Positions 1-14,821 of a stretch of 64,000 nt of DNA are shown here, in pieces. The stretch spans positions 31,773,453 to 31,837,452 of the forward strand of contig NC_021674.1 in NCBI RefSeq assembly GCF_000247815.1, written 5' to 3'. The notes beneath the pieces were generated by a model. It was not told the origin of the DNA, ran no database searches, and saw nothing but the letters and a program-made list of their open reading frames with translations. Numbering within the stretch: the first letter of the stretch is position 1; each line of letters starts with the position of its first letter. The position numbers and the translations under genes are program-made. Source of the stretch: Ficedula albicollis. Taxonomy: Eukaryota; Chordata; Aves; Passeriformes; Muscicapidae.

Positions 1-3000
1 CCTCCTTTTTAAATTATTCTCTTTATTCCAGTCCTTTGCTAATGCATTCTACTCATCGATTTTACAGTCATTAAGGAGCTTGGTCCTTCATGGTCACCAG
101 CTGTGTAATAAAGATGAGGGAATTATATCTCACAGTGGCAGACCCTTGTGTATGGCCCTGAACAACTGCTGATGGCAGAAGTCATCACCAGGTTTTCAGA
201 ATTTCATAATTCATACAATCCAGCTTCTTGTGCTTGGGCCCAACAGTTCAGTGTGACTCAGTAGCAGGCAAGAGCATGGACTGAGCTAAGGACTGCGGAT
301 GTAACCTCTGTAGCTTGAATCACAGCAGGGTTTTGCTCCATCTGCATGATGTGGTTTCTAATCTTAGGAACAAAGCCAGCCATGCAGAAGTCCTGAAGGC
401 AAAGAAGAGCTGGATCAGCAGAGAATTGATAAAATGGAGGGAAGGGCAGTAAGGATGAACAGAGTACCAGTGCCAGAAGTTACAAAAGTTCCGAGGGGCT
501 GCTGTACCTGCACCCTCAGCTCTCATGTAACAGGTCTGAAAAACCCCACTGCTTCAATTTGACATTCTGGATTAGTTCTCACTGTACTACAGACAACTGC
601 ATTCACATGCTTGTGCTTAAACCTTTTATTTCTCAAAGGCATCTGAATTCAGAGGCGTTTCAGCATTGAGTTTACTTTTGCTTAGTGTCTGGCTCTTAGA
701 AAAGACACCACAGAATATCAAGAAAGACAACAGTTGTTGTCACCCTGTTCTATACAGTGCCAGGGCTGATATCAAGATTATCCTGGCCTCAAAGAGTGCA
801 AGGAGGTGAGGGATTTTGAAACAGAGCTCAAAGACTGAAGGTGAAAGTCACATAAAGTTTTCCTAGCTCTTTCTGGCTTTGTTCCTCTGTATTTTCACCC
901 AGCTGAAATGTCACAACTTGATGCTAGGCTTGGCAAAACAATGGGAGCAAGCAGAAGCTAGAGATATGCCCAAGCAAAGAGATTCCCCTTTGAACTTGTA
1001 GAGCAGAGTGGAAGGCACCAGGGTAATGTTTCCCTATAACATAATGCTATTTTCTGGGCCTTGCTTGGCAGAGAATGCAGTTCAAATGAACTTGGGATGC
1101 AAGTCCAACAGAGTAAGAAAACACATTCTGCCTCACAGCCATGTCAGCACAGACTGAATGAGATTATATTTGCAGTTAACTACTATATATGGTTTAAGAG
1201 AAGCAGGTTTTAGAGATTTTTCATTCCTTACTGCTTCACACATTGCCATGGAATATGACAGTGTATATACATCCTATTCTACAATCAGACTGGCTATTAC
1301 TGCTGTAAGCTTTTTCCCTCCGGGGTGAAAACCAAAGATGTGGTATCATTAAAAAGCAATTGAGACTTTCTGGGTTCACTGCTGTGTCACTTGCAAGTCC
1401 AGGGTGCATTACGACAGTGCATTTGTCACTCCTGTGTCATTCCTCAGTGGATAGATAGGGATAGGACAGACTTGTCCATGAAATAGATGTTCTGAATAGC
1501 CAGTAGGATTTCCTAGGGTACGATCCTAAGGTAGAATTCCCAAAGGTACAATCCTGGAGGCATGTTTATTTGTGATATGCATTTGCTGGTTGAGTTGAGA
1601 TCACTTATATGATTAGAAGTGTAAGATGCTAGTGCCAGACTTAGTGACTTCAAATCCTGTCCTAACACAAAACTGCTATGTAGCATGAGGACAGATGAGG
1701 AACTGGGAACTTCCCCAAGATGTTCCTGTGAGAGGTTTCTTCATATATATTTTGTTTAATGATAACACACTTAGAAGAAATTCCCTTGAGTGCAGATGTT
1801 GCTGTATTCGGTTTGGTTCTCTTTTTGCTTTTTGGAGGAGTTTGGGTTTTTTTGTGTTTGTTTTTTACTGAGGAGGCATGGTTTTAGGCAACCTGTTACA
1901 TCAGCTGAGTCTGTTAGGGAGGAATAGCTCAGTCATTACTGCACACCTACAAACATCTCAAACTAGGTGCTCTCCCTCCTCAGAGGTCTGATCTAGAAAG
2001 AATGCTCAGATCACACTGTGTGCACATGGCTTTCCATGGAACAGTGATCCTGCTGCTTCTGTTATCAACTGCTGGGAGGGTAATGCTGCTTCTTCTCTCA
2101 CTCTGTGATTCAGGGCCCTGCTGTTCAGGGCATAAGCAGCAGAGATCTGGCTCTTGTTCTTGCCCTTGCCTGCAAGGATTTGAATCACAGCTGCCTGTCA
2201 GCTCTAGCAGGATTCTGAGCTGACGGATGATAAATCAGCTTTCTGCTCATTATTTGCCAAGAAGGTAAGGGAGGCAATCCCCAGTAGCACACAGAGTTGA
2301 CTTGCAATGAAAGCAGTAAGGTGCAGTGTTTATCCACCTGCAGCAGAAGCTTCTTGTGGCCATGGAACATGTGGTGAGGGATTATGAGCTGCATGTTCTG
2401 TATGCTTTAAGGGCTCTCACTCCAGAGGTTCAAGCCATGGTGTGCCTGGCTGGAAATTCTCAATGACAACTTGTGAGGATTTTATTGTGATGCATTTTCT
2501 ATCTTCTCAGTAACAGCCATACCTGATACTTGTCACAAGAGATAGTTTGCAAAAAATACCAACATTTGATTGTGGCTCAGGTCTGATATGCAAATTGCTG
2601 AGATGCAGGGCAGGTAGCCTTCCTTGCCTGCAGTACCTATGACTTTTGACATTTATTTCCTGCAGTTAACTGCTAAACAGCAGCTGTCCCATTTATGAGT
2701 GCTAAAAAAAGTGCAACAGCTCAGTATTTCTCTATCCTGACAGGCCCATTTTAGAGGCCCTCACTTGGCAGCTTCTCTGATTCCTGCCAAATGGAACTAA
2801 TTTCCATGACTATTAAGGGTCATTTGCAGAGAGTTACACATAACACAGCACAGGTTTGCAGTGAACATTCTCTGAGAGCTAATTTTTCTGCTGGCTATGG
2901 TTTTTATCACAGCAGCATGTGACCATCTGTGGATCTCCCTGCATCTGTGTGAACAGAAGCACTGTATAAAACCAGAAAAGGTAAAGTGAAAAGATCTACT

Positions 3001-6000
3001 GCCAAGGGAGATCCCTTGTATCTCGTGAACATCTTTCTTCTTTTTAATGTGTTAACCCAAAATCACATGATGGTAGGAGCCTTTGTTTTGCCTCTTGTAG
3101 GACATGCATACGTTCCAGATAGAAAAGCCATTTCAGATGCTTGAGGAGGATGAAATATGGGTCTGCTCAGTGATTTGGAGTGATTTTACTCTAAAATTTA
3201 AAAATGACACATTCTGAAGTTAGTTCTGCAAATACCCTGCAAGGCAGGACAAAGCATATACATGAAAGAAAAACATTCAGGGCTTCTGGGCTTCCCTCTC
3301 TGGATAGCAAAGAGGGCATCTAGCTTTGTGTAGATTCATGCAAAGGGCAGAGCTGTCGCTGAGACCTTTATCCTCTAACTGTCCCCAGAGAGCTGCAGTG
3401 AAAGCACAGAAAGGTTGCACCTAGTTAGTAGCAATGTGTGAGGATTCATCATCTTGGAGCCTCATTCTTTGGTTTGAGACATGCTCTGTGCAGGCTTGAA
3501 CTTAAACTAGAGGCAAGGCACTCTGTGCATTTAAATGATAAGCAAAACAAGTAAACACAGACAGAAATAAGAAGGTGATTAGCATCATTAGAGGGGTGTG
3601 CAAACTCAGTTTGAACTTTCTGCAATTACTTAATGAAACAAACTCATCCCAGTTTCTACTAAATCTTTCATATTGTCTCAATCAAGACTGAGAGGTGTGA
3701 ATAAACAGGGATTAGTTTGGTCACTGGTGTGGTAAAAGAAGGGTTAGTCAGTGCTGGCCTGGCACATGTGAATTAAAGGGAATTCTAGTCCTACAAAGGA
3801 GACAAAGAATGCCCTAGATAACCTCCTGAATTTCCTTCCAGAATTACTATGGTGTTGTCCCCTGTGGCTTCAGGTCTGCACAGGCCATAGGTTTTTAAGG
3901 GCAAATGACATATGGTGTCAGCTTGGCCAGCAAAGAATTTTTTCCCTTCAGTGTTTTTCCTGTGCTTTGTTCATGTTTGTTTAATTCCTCCAGAGCCTCC
4001 TCCTTATTGTAACAGACCTCACCAATGCCAGCTTTTCATTGCACTTGTTTCAATAGACTAGTCTGTTGCCCAGAGCAATAGCCTGAGCAAGTCTGGGGAC
4101 TGAAAAGATCTAAAATTAAAACCCTGCAGAGAAACTGCCTTTGTTCTTTCCCAGAGAAATGAAATACGAATAGATCTTTGCCAGAAACAAAGGAGCCTAT
4201 CTGTGGGAGTCCAGAGTCCTATCCCACAAAGAAATGACAGTGCTCTGTCCCTCTCCAAGAGGAGAGGAGACTGGGTGCAGCTCCAGGCTGTGAGAGACCC
4301 AGGTATGATGAGCAAAGAGGCTGAGCCTTGCTCTCTGCTCCCTCGCTGGCACTGAAGGGACCCAAGTGACAATTACCCTCATGGCACCAAGCAGAAAGCT
4401 CTGCTGACATTTGGAAGATCAGCTTTGCTTAGGTTTCTCCTTTCTTTACATTTCAGACACCAAGCTTTCCCACAGCATGGATTTCTTTGTTACAGTGATG
4501 TGTACCCAGGCCAGCACAAGCTGCTCCTCTGCACCGCAAATAACTGTGCTGTGAGAATCATTCATTTTCCACGCAACACTTCTGCCATGAAGGCCATTTT
4601 TCAGCAGCTTGGCAGAAGGAAAGGGCCTGCAGAAGGGTAGCACCAGCCTATTTTTTCATTTGGCTTGAGAGCTACCTCTCAGAATACCTGCATTTTTTGA
4701 CAGGAAATACCTGAGAAGCAGCTAGGCACACCTGCCCCCCTTTCAGCACCCACACACGGTGGGATGCCAGCGTGGGCTGTGACTTTTTGTGTGTGGCTCC
4801 TCTTCTAAAGATTTATTTGGTTTTTAAATGGGTTTGAAAACAACGGAGACACACAAAGGCTCAGGAGAATGATGCTACATGAACTGACTTCCAGACTTCC
4901 TTTGTTTGCAGGTACATTCTGCCTGGTACCATTATGTGGCAACTGTGATCAGAAAACATCTGGAGTCAGAGCACATCTTTTTTTCTTTATTGCTACTTCT
5001 CTTTGTCTCAGGGGCTATCAATTTTAAAGTGTTGAGGAACAGCACTTACTAACATTGTTCATTTTGATGCTGGCACTAGCCCTTGAGGCAGGCCTGTGGA
5101 GGTGTGCTGGGATGTGAGCTGAAAAGTACCATACAACACTGACAAATAGATAGATGTATTTCTTTGCTTAAGCTTGGACCTTGTGTAAAGTAAAGCCATA
5201 TTAAAATACATGGTGCCAGCTTAGTTGTGACATAATCCTTCTCAAATTGGCAGGTTTCTTTTTGTCAAATTCCCCACAATTCTATATTGTTTCAGGAAAG
5301 GGAAGCATTGGAGCAGGACAATGTGTGTTTGAGAACTAAAAGTGTCCTAGCAAGTCTTGTAGGATTTGAATTGAATATCTGGTGAGAAGTGAGGTAGTTC
5401 TCTGTCATGGAGGCAAGAAAAAGACATGTTGAGAGCTTAATGGTACATTAGGTCATTTACACTTCATAGATTTATTGCCTTTGCACTTCTTCTGCTCATC
5501 ACCCATGATGCTGTAGGTACAAAGTAATTCTGGTTACCTGTAGGTTTGCTCATCTGGGAACACCAGCAAATTTGAGGAAAAGAGCTTTACTAGCTCTTTA
5601 TAAGTCTAGGACACCTGGCAGGAAATTGGTACCTCCTACTATGGCAAGTTGAAATGAGATGGAACATTTTATCTAGTTCCAGGACAAAGAAAAGCGTGTA
5701 AGAATATCTTTGTGCCATCTGGGAGTACCTGAATACTTCAGCATGCCAGAGACACCTGCTTGTATCAGCCATGACATCTTGAGAATTCTTTACATGCACT
5801 GCTGCTGCAACAATAGTTGTTTATGTTTCTGATTATACTGTTTTAAAATTCCTTTTCACATTGTACAAGCATTTCTTTATGTTATTTGAAAGAAGAAACA
5901 GTTTCTTAAAGTATTCTTGAGAGAGACTAAATGAGAAGTTAAAGCCTGCTCTGTTTCCCTATGTCTAATTAGTCAGAACTTTAATGACTGGTACTCTGAG

Positions 6001-6739
6001 ATGTAGTAATTTTTTGTCTAGGATCTGATCTCATTCTTTTTATGACCTGCCATAGCCCAGAGCTGTCCCAGATAAATAAATTAAAGGATGTGCTGTGAAT
6101 TTAGTCCGACTTCTGTCACTGAGTACTCTAGTGATGGCAGACCAACAAAAACTCCTGATGTGAGCTGCTGTTCCTTTGACCTATGACAGAACTGATCTTT
6201 GGTAATCTCTCAAGTGTTACTCTTAAGAGCGAGGAATTCCTAATCCAGCAGGATGATACACAGTCTCACTGGCACTTGCAGTTACTGTGCTTAGGTCCTT
6301 GGGCAAATGGGACTTGAGCTTGATTAAGAGGTGCTCCAAAGATCTCTGGCTTGACCTCAGAGCTGGGCTAAAAAGTTGAAATGGTTTCTTTTGCTATGAA
6401 TTTCTAGCTATGAAATCAGACAGGCCTAATTATGGGTACATTGCCTGTGAAGTCAGAAAGCCTGTATGCAGTTTTGAGGAAAAATATCACTAATTAAAAT
6501 ACAGAGAGGGATATTAATTTTGTCTGGAGTACATAAATGGTTTCAAATGGTTACCAGACACCTTCCCTGTGGGAGGATGAGGTTCTGCCTCTGGATGAGG
6601 CCATTACTGACTGCCTTTTCTGGCCTCTGCCCCTAGGGAAATGTGTCTGATGGGGCTCTGAGCATCCAACACCACTAACTGGTCTAATGGCCACTGGCCA
6701 GGCTGCAAACAAATCCCCTGAGGCCCTCTGCCACCATAC
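1..6739. other. Intergenic, no gene seen
   Basis: AT-rich DNA downstream of PLD5. Only short chance open frames (up to about 100 codons, in overlapping frames). No splice-flanked conserved exon, RNA gene or recognisable transposon. Confidence 0.6.
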
Positions 6740-7500
6740 CTGGGTGTTGGAGTCAGTGAGTCAGGGGTGTCTGAATTCTTCTGAGTGAAATCAAAGTGCA
6801 GAGATTGAATTAAAGCCTGTGGATGGATTGAAGTATATTAAGCCATTCACACATAAGTAGAGGTGTAAGTTTAAGTTTAGGATAAGTAAGTAAGTCAGTA
6901 AGTTTTAGTATGAGCTCTAATGCTTTTAATAAGTAGAAGTGCGAGTTCTAGTGAAGGTTGAAAAACATACTGATGCTTCCAGTAGAGGCTCCAGGACCAT
7001 AGCTGTAGACAATGCTTAGACATAACAGAGCTATAGTAAGAATATTGCTTACATTTTTCAGATAGAACAAGATAGGTTGTGTGCATAGTCTATATGTAAC
7101 CTGGTGTGCTAAGAAACTAGAATTCTAATAGGTTAAGGGGTGGTGGTCTGAGCTTGCATCTTAGCTAGTTGAGAAGATCCTATATCAGAGTGTTGGGGAG
7201 AGTTAGTGCCTTTTCTGCTTTTCCTGCCATTGCTTTTCTTTTTGCTTTTGCTCACTGTCATCAGTCAACACCCAAGAAGAAGATAGAAGCTACCACAGCA
7301 ATATCAGCTGCCAGGAACCTTTGACAAGAGCAGCTTCTACTTCTGTTTGGGACTCTACACCAAAACTTAGCATGGACTTTGATGTCTATGAGTGTGCCTT
7401 TTGAGACTGATGTGCTTCTGCAATAAATAACCTTTTAGCAACTATTAGCTGCTTCTCTCATTTTAGAAGATAACCCTACGAAGTTGGTGCCTAGAGCACC
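6740..7500 (+). mobile_element. Possible endogenous retroviral LTR remnant
   Basis: The block carries TAAG-rich imperfect repeats (6845-6905), a polyadenylation signal AATAAATAA near 7423, and then about 70 bases ending ACCCTACGAAG. This is the layout of an avian LTR 3' part. The following TGGTGCCTAGAGCACC (7485-7500) could be a degenerate primer-binding site. The 5' boundary is not clear, no target duplication was identified and no gag or pol frame follows, so at most this is a solo or decayed LTR. It could equally be unique DNA. Confidence 0.33.
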
Positions 7501-10015
7501 AGAGGTCATAATCTCACACCTGGGGACTCTTGAGCACCCAAAAACTGAACTGTGATACCTGACTCTGGCAAGTGAAACATTTCTGGTCCTTGCGGAGAAC
7601 TTCCTTCATTGCTTGTAAACTTGTTTGGGTCCTGTGGGAATGCTAAAGTAAGTCAGGATGAATCTCTGCACTTCCTTCTTCGAGTCTTGGCTTTGTTACA
7701 GAATCTGCTTTATTCTAAAGGAGACTTTTGTGTACAACAGGTGCAGAGTATCAGGTGGGCAAAAGACCAAGAGGGATCACCTGGGTAGCAGCTTAAATTA
7801 ATGCTTCTCACTTCCAGATTGGAGCTCCTGATTCTCTCATTAATTTCTTTGCTGTTAATATAATTCATGTTCAATTCCTGTACACAATCCAGAAGCCATA
7901 ATGAGAGTAAACCCCTCTCCCACATTATTAACCAAATTAAATGCAAAACAGGCTCACAAAATTTGGTGGAATTGCAAATAAGCAATTTTATAGCATGTAT
8001 GAATAAAACTTGTGACAACTGACTTTTCCGTTTCCTCCTTATAGGAATGGAAATGGAACTAGTTCCAATTTGTTTGAACTTCTATAGTCCTGGCATTTAG
8101 TATCAATGTGATGTGTCTGGCCACAGTGTGCCGAAGGCAGAAATGTGAATTCCTAACAATACAGACTTTAGGTACAAAGATCATAATCTTACCATTTCAT
8201 CCCTGTTTCTTCTATTTTTAGATTATTCTAATATATTTTTACCTAAGGTTCACAGGAAAAACAGATGATTTGAAAATATTTTCCTGCAAAGCATACTATT
8301 TAGCAGCTGTTCTGAACTTTTCATTTGCCTGCTTAAAGGTAGATAAGCCAAAATCTTCAAAGTGTTCCATCCTTATCAAAATTTTAAGTCTCTACAGTAT
8401 CTTTTGTTGTATTGCACGTAAGGTTATACCCAAAATAGAAAAGTAATTTTCTGTTGTTGCCTGTTTCTTACTTAGGTCATTCCACAAAATGTTCTAGCTA
8501 AAAAGCTTTCAGCCTTGAAGAAGGCTTAGAACTCCAAGCATGTTGGGACTGAAACCTCATGGCAGAGGCAATACTTGCAAGTGTTTTTCTGTTTTTCAAC
8601 TTTTTCCTTGGATTTTGTTATTTTTTTCCACTTTCCTGTTTGTTTTACTTGTGTGAGTGACTTTTATCAAGTCACCAGAAAGAAGGGTGCATGTCAAGTA
8701 GCTTCCTCTATCATACATATATCATAATCATTGTGGAGGCATTAATTCGGGCAAGGCATTGTAACAGCAAAAATGTGAGGCCTTGAGACAAATTTCACCC
8801 TTCAGTGTGAAAAATGACTTTTGCTGTACACTTAGGTCAGAGTACAGATCAGTGATGAAGTACAGACTTTGACTGTTCTGCACCATTTCCTTGCAAGTAC
8901 TGATGTACAGACCTAAAGAGGTCAGGCTGCAGCACTCTGGTTATGTTGGGTGTCCCAAGATATGGGTGAATCCACTGTACTGAATTAGAACAATTTTTTT
9001 CTTCAACTCAGGTGATCAAAACCATGATATTTTTGAAAGATTATTCTGCTGAGAGTTTGATACTTAAAGCTGGGGACCAGGCTTTCCAGGATGGTAGCCA
9101 CTTTGTAATGCTATTTTCATTGCCTATATATTTTTTTTCATTAAGCAGATGCCACAGCCTTACCCATATCTTTGTCTTCTGTGCTTGTAGATCAGAAGAT
9201 TATTTTTTTTTAATTGAAGGGGTTCAGGAGAGTCTTCTTGGACTGAAAATCACTGGATGTAGACTTTGCTCATTTGGTTATCTGTAAAGTATTTGCTGTG
9301 GTTCTAATCCATTTTGAAAGGGCCATTCCTGAGGCTTTCAGTATGTGCAACTCTCTAAATTCTGTATCAATATGAACAGAAATGAATGTGCTGATCCTTT
9401 GGCTCTTCCTGAGATTCTCCCATTGATGTAAATGGCACCTTTCATTAGAAATAGGTTTGTATGAACAGGTTCTTAACTTTTAAGCTTGGCCCTGCAGATT
9501 CTCTTGGACTGTGCTGTTATGACAGTCATACATGAGTTGAGATGCTTTAAGCATTAATAAGCCTTTGAAACAGAGCTCACTGAGCTGGTTCTGCTGTAGA
9601 AGACATGACCTTTCTGGGAGCTTGGAGGAGTGCTGGCATGCTGTTGGCAGGCTGAGCACAGTCTTTGGGATATTGTGTTACACCAGCAGTAAAGCCTACC
9701 CAAGGGCTTACTGCCATACTGGTTCATTAGTGGCTATATCCATAAAAAGGATACAGGGTAGGGATTGGAACATGACTCTTTGGTACTGAGCCATGATTTC
9801 TGCTTTCATCTTTTTGTTATCAAGCATCATGAATGAGTTTTAAACTGCAGGCTGCAGAAGGCTGTGCAAGGCTTGGAGAAAGACATCCCTTCTCTGTTTC
9901 ACAATAGAGTCCTATTTGGTTCAGAGGAAAAAATCGAGACATGAGAGCTAGAAAAGTGGGTTATTGCTGTTCAGTGATTTCTCTCCTCTCTGATTCAGAC
10001 TTCTGTGCATCATTA

Positions 10016-10166
10016 TGATGGCACTATTTCCCCATTGGTTGTCAGGCAGCAGGAATGAAGTGATTTGGAAGATTTCTTGCAGTGAGCTGATTGATGGCAC
10101 TATTTCCCCATTGGTTGTCGGGCAGCAGGAATGGAGTGATTTGGAAGATTTCTTGCAGTGAGCTGA
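10016..10166. repeat. Tandem duplication, 76-bp unit x2
   Basis: Copies at 10016-10091 and 10092-10166 differ at about two positions. They lie in intergenic DNA. Confidence 0.95.
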
Positions 10167-12708
10167 GCACCTGTTCTGAATATTTTTCTTCTGTCTGTAA
10201 TACCGTTCCAAAACCTGGGTTACATGTAGCAGAATTCTCTAAGTGGGCTGGACTTTTGTGCTGGGACAACAAGTATAGGCTGTTCAGGAATTATTTAACC
10301 AGGGGCAGTCTGTGTCAGCACACTATTAGTGTGTTATCACTTCAGCTACTTTAAGGAGTGTGCTTGTGCTGGTCGTGGCTGGGGTAGGGGTCATTTTCTT
10401 CCCAGGAGCTATGCTTTGGATTTGTGCTGACCACAGGGCTGATTGTGTATGTGAATCAGTCCAGTGGCAGTGGCCTGCACTGTAGCTGTGACACTGCAGC
10501 TGATTTCTTTTTAGCTACTGGGATTGATAGAATTTTTTTTGTATTCTTATGGAATGCATCTGAACATTTCCAAGAATATTTCCAGAGACAATGCACATTT
10601 GGAAAGGAAATTTAACGTGAAAATACATGTCAGCAGCTGAATTTAAATTTTTGTATTTTGCAGATTAACTGCAGTGCTACAGTGCACAGTAACCAGCCAT
10701 AGTTGCTAATTGTCTGTAAACAGGACTAATATTTTGCTTCCTGTGTCATATGATTGTTGTGAAGCTGCATATGTGAAAAGAATACTAAGTTCCTAAATAC
10801 ATATTTTTGTTAAGTGTATACTTCCATTTTTCGAAAATGGGCACTAAAATAATAGTCAAGTAGAATAATTGTCTTGCATTTGTTGCAGAAAAAGCATATG
10901 AAATGTGAAAGTGAGGTGCTCTGAAATTGTCAAAAAATGGAGATATAAACAGTTTGGAATTAAGGTAAAGCTTCTCTTCCTGGAAACTGATTCCTTCTCC
11001 TTGTTCTGCCCTCATCACTCCTGTTGTACTGAAATCTGTTCAGGTGTTGTATTTGCAACACTGTGGGTCACACAGCAGCAGCTATTGCTCAACCCAGTGG
11101 GACCTGTGCAGCCCAAAGCTGCGTTCCTGGTGCAACATAGAACAGCTCTTACAAAAACACATGCTACTGAGGCCAGGGAAATTCAACTTCCTCCCATCCC
11201 CTGTCAGTCTTCACCTTTTTTGTCTGGGTATTATCTGCTGCTGAGCATTCTCGTTTCCAAACTTCTTGGAACATGAGTCTCCATAGAGCAAATTATTTAG
11301 AATTAGACCTGGTAGCAGCTTTTTAGATGCAAATCAAAGGGGAATTTATATTCATTTGGTTCGGACTCCTGTCTTAACAGAATGTGACAGCAGACCTAGC
11401 AACAGAAAATCACAATGATTCTGTCAGTCTCCTGAGAAATCCAGACTAGTGCCTACTCCTCCAGATTCCAACTAAAATTTTAATGCCAATCTACTAGGAA
11501 AGGGGATCATGTTGCAGCAGTCCCAGTGGTCTGGCACCAGTGCCAGTGCTGCTCAGGCTCTGCAGAGCCCTGCATGGAGGCACCAGGTGGTCTGCCAGTG
11601 CTGCCTGGTGTGCCCTTGGGGTGTGTATGTACAGAGGACTGGGAGCAGGGCACTGGGAGCTGGGCAGCAGGGGCTAGTATCTGGGATTTGGTGCTCATAG
11701 AAACAAACAGACCAGAGAGAATAAGAAAACACTATGTACTGAAACAGGATTCTTTATTTCAGTGCAGTACAAAGAAATGGGAGTTATTTTGCTTTGAATG
11801 AAAGTACTGAAACTAAAAAATGGAGCAGATAAAATACGTTTGTGTAGTACCAGGAATCCTTGGATATCAAAGCAGTGAAAATGATCTCTATGATGCTGCA
11901 GCATTAAAATCAATATTTACATATCTTTAAGTAAATGCATTATTACCTTGATTTATGTTGTATCACTGGTAACTTAGTTTCCAGCAGTATATGACCACTG
12001 ACAATGCTGTTTTAGCCATCAGACTTCAGCCAGTGGTTACCTTACATTTAAAATGCATTGGTACAGAAGCAACACTCTGTACCAAGCCAGCTCTCCAAAA
12101 CATCAGTGAAATCAGACTCTTTTCTTTTTTCTTCCAAACAAATTTGATCAATTTTGTTAATTGCATTGAACTTTGGTTATGAATCGTAATACTGTAAACA
12201 GTGGGCCCAGTTCACAATCAAGTAACATGAACTCATTGTATTAAGGTCATGAGAAAGTATTGTTTAAAGAAAAAAAATGGATTGCTACATTGTCATCCTG
12301 CAGCACCAAATGCAATGGCTGCTCAGGATCTCAGGATTGGGCTTTTTCAATTACAGCTTGCCTCAGGACAGCATCATCTGTTTTCCTAGTAAATGCAGAT
12401 TTACATTTTCAAAGGTACCAAAGCATACCAACACAGTGCTTCTTAGCAGAGTCAATGGCCCCATTTACAGATTCAGGGATAATGGTGTTTTCTTTTTTTA
12501 AATAAATAAACATTAAGTACACAGGTATTGCTGTGAACCAAGCCCATTGTCTAAAGGAAGCACATTTCTTGCCAAATTAAGTCTTTACATAAGAACATGT
12601 TTTTTATAATGGATTTGAATAGCTGCTGTGCAAGTTATTAAAATCATGTGTCTTGCAGCTTGCACTTTGTACCAACACAAAAAATAATGAATAAACATGC
12701 AGTAAAAC

Positions 12709-12952
12709 GTAGCATTGTTTAGAAAATAATGTGTAAAAAAAACATTCAGTATCTTATATTAAAGCATTTACACTGCATAGGCATTCATATAAGGATGTAG
12801 CATTGTTTAGAAAATAATGTGTTAAAAAACTATTCAGTATCTTATATTAAAGCATTTACACTGCGTAGCATTGTTTAGAAAATAATGTGTAAAAAAAACA
12901 TTCAGTATCTTATATTAAAGCATTTACACTGCATAGGCATTCATATAAGGAT
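12709..12952. repeat. Tandem triplication, 88/68/88 bp
   Basis: Copies at 12709-12796, 12797-12864 and 12865-12952. The middle copy lacks the terminal 20 bp (GCATAGGCAT-type end) present in the outer two, which are nearly identical to each other. Confidence 0.95.
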
Positions 12953-14266
12953 ATAGTATAATAAAACTTATCAAATATACAAGCATGCAGCAGTTGCCTT
13001 ATATTCACAGTTCTAGAAATGACCACACATTGATTTCCTCAAATATAAATTGGATTATCCAAAATAGATTTTGCAGCCACTCTCCTTTGCAGTGGCAAAC
13101 TATGTTCTCATGTGCATTGCAGATACTGACCTATATAACAGGCCTAAGCTATGCTGCTGTACTGTACACACCTGTGATAAATACTGTGTTTGGAATAGGA
13201 AGGATAATGAGAAGTGATCCATACTTCTCACAGCAGAACTTGGAGACTACACAGTGCTTGAATTGAACAAAATATCTACGCATATTAATTGTATTCTCCT
13301 TAGAGAGTAATACTGTAACCTTGCCACATATCTAGCTACTGCATAAGCTGGCCATGCAGTTCTCAAAATAAGTTTAGACAGATTTTTGTATTTGATAGTT
13401 ATTCCATCAGAAGAGGTATAGTAGGAAACGTATAGTACATACCCTTTTTGCTCTGCAAACTCTACACAGGACTCCTGATACTTTTAGATTGTGTTGGGAA
13501 ATCCAATGCAGTGCCAAAGTCACGCTTAGAGATTTAAAATGTGTTTGCAGAGAGATCTTCTTTCTTCATTTGCTCTTTTGAAGGTGGTGGTGTTATATAC
13601 GATGGTGAGCTTGGACCATCTTAACTGTCACAAGATGACAAGTACCCAGGTTGGACCCCCTCTGCGGCCAAATGCCACCTGGAGGATAAAGCTGAGGTCA
13701 CGTGGCTTGAAGTTGTCTGTGGTTTTGACTTGCTTGTTATTGCCTAGCTTGGCAGGTTAACTTGGAGTGTTACTCCAGGCCAACAGCAAACAGAATTCCT
13801 GAAGGCAAGGCTTTTGTTAGTTGTGCAAGGTTTGCAAAATTGAGCTCTAGATCCTCATACAGGTTTTGGTTGTGCCAAGGTGAAACTGGATTGAGTATGA
13901 CTTTAGACCTCTTCCCTGTCCAGGTATTTTTCCAGTAGTGCCTGCATTCTGCTTTTGCCCTGACTTCCCTTGTCTTCATACATAGTAATTTGTGTGTCCT
14001 TAAACATTGTGTGCGTGCACTTCCTTCTTCTGAGCACCTCAGGTAAAGCTAGAGGAAGTAGCCTTGTAGGGTATTACAGCACCAACAATGCAAGTTACAG
14101 AGATTCATCCTTGTGTACAAAGCAGCAGCAAGGGATTCAGAAACAGCATTCATGAAATAGCTTGAAAAGGAAAAAGATAGATGAGGCAGAGATGGTGGAA
14201 ACACTTGTTAGTTTGCAAAGTGGAATGTGGAAAGGGAAGAAAAGTGGGGCAGTGACTGCTGTTCTA

Positions 14267-14821
<555 letters not shown>

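Noticed and set aside
12709..12952. Considered whether the regularly repeated units here and elsewhere could be a CRISPR-like array
   Set aside because: Units are directly adjacent with no spacers, number only two or three, and lie in vertebrate intergenic DNA.
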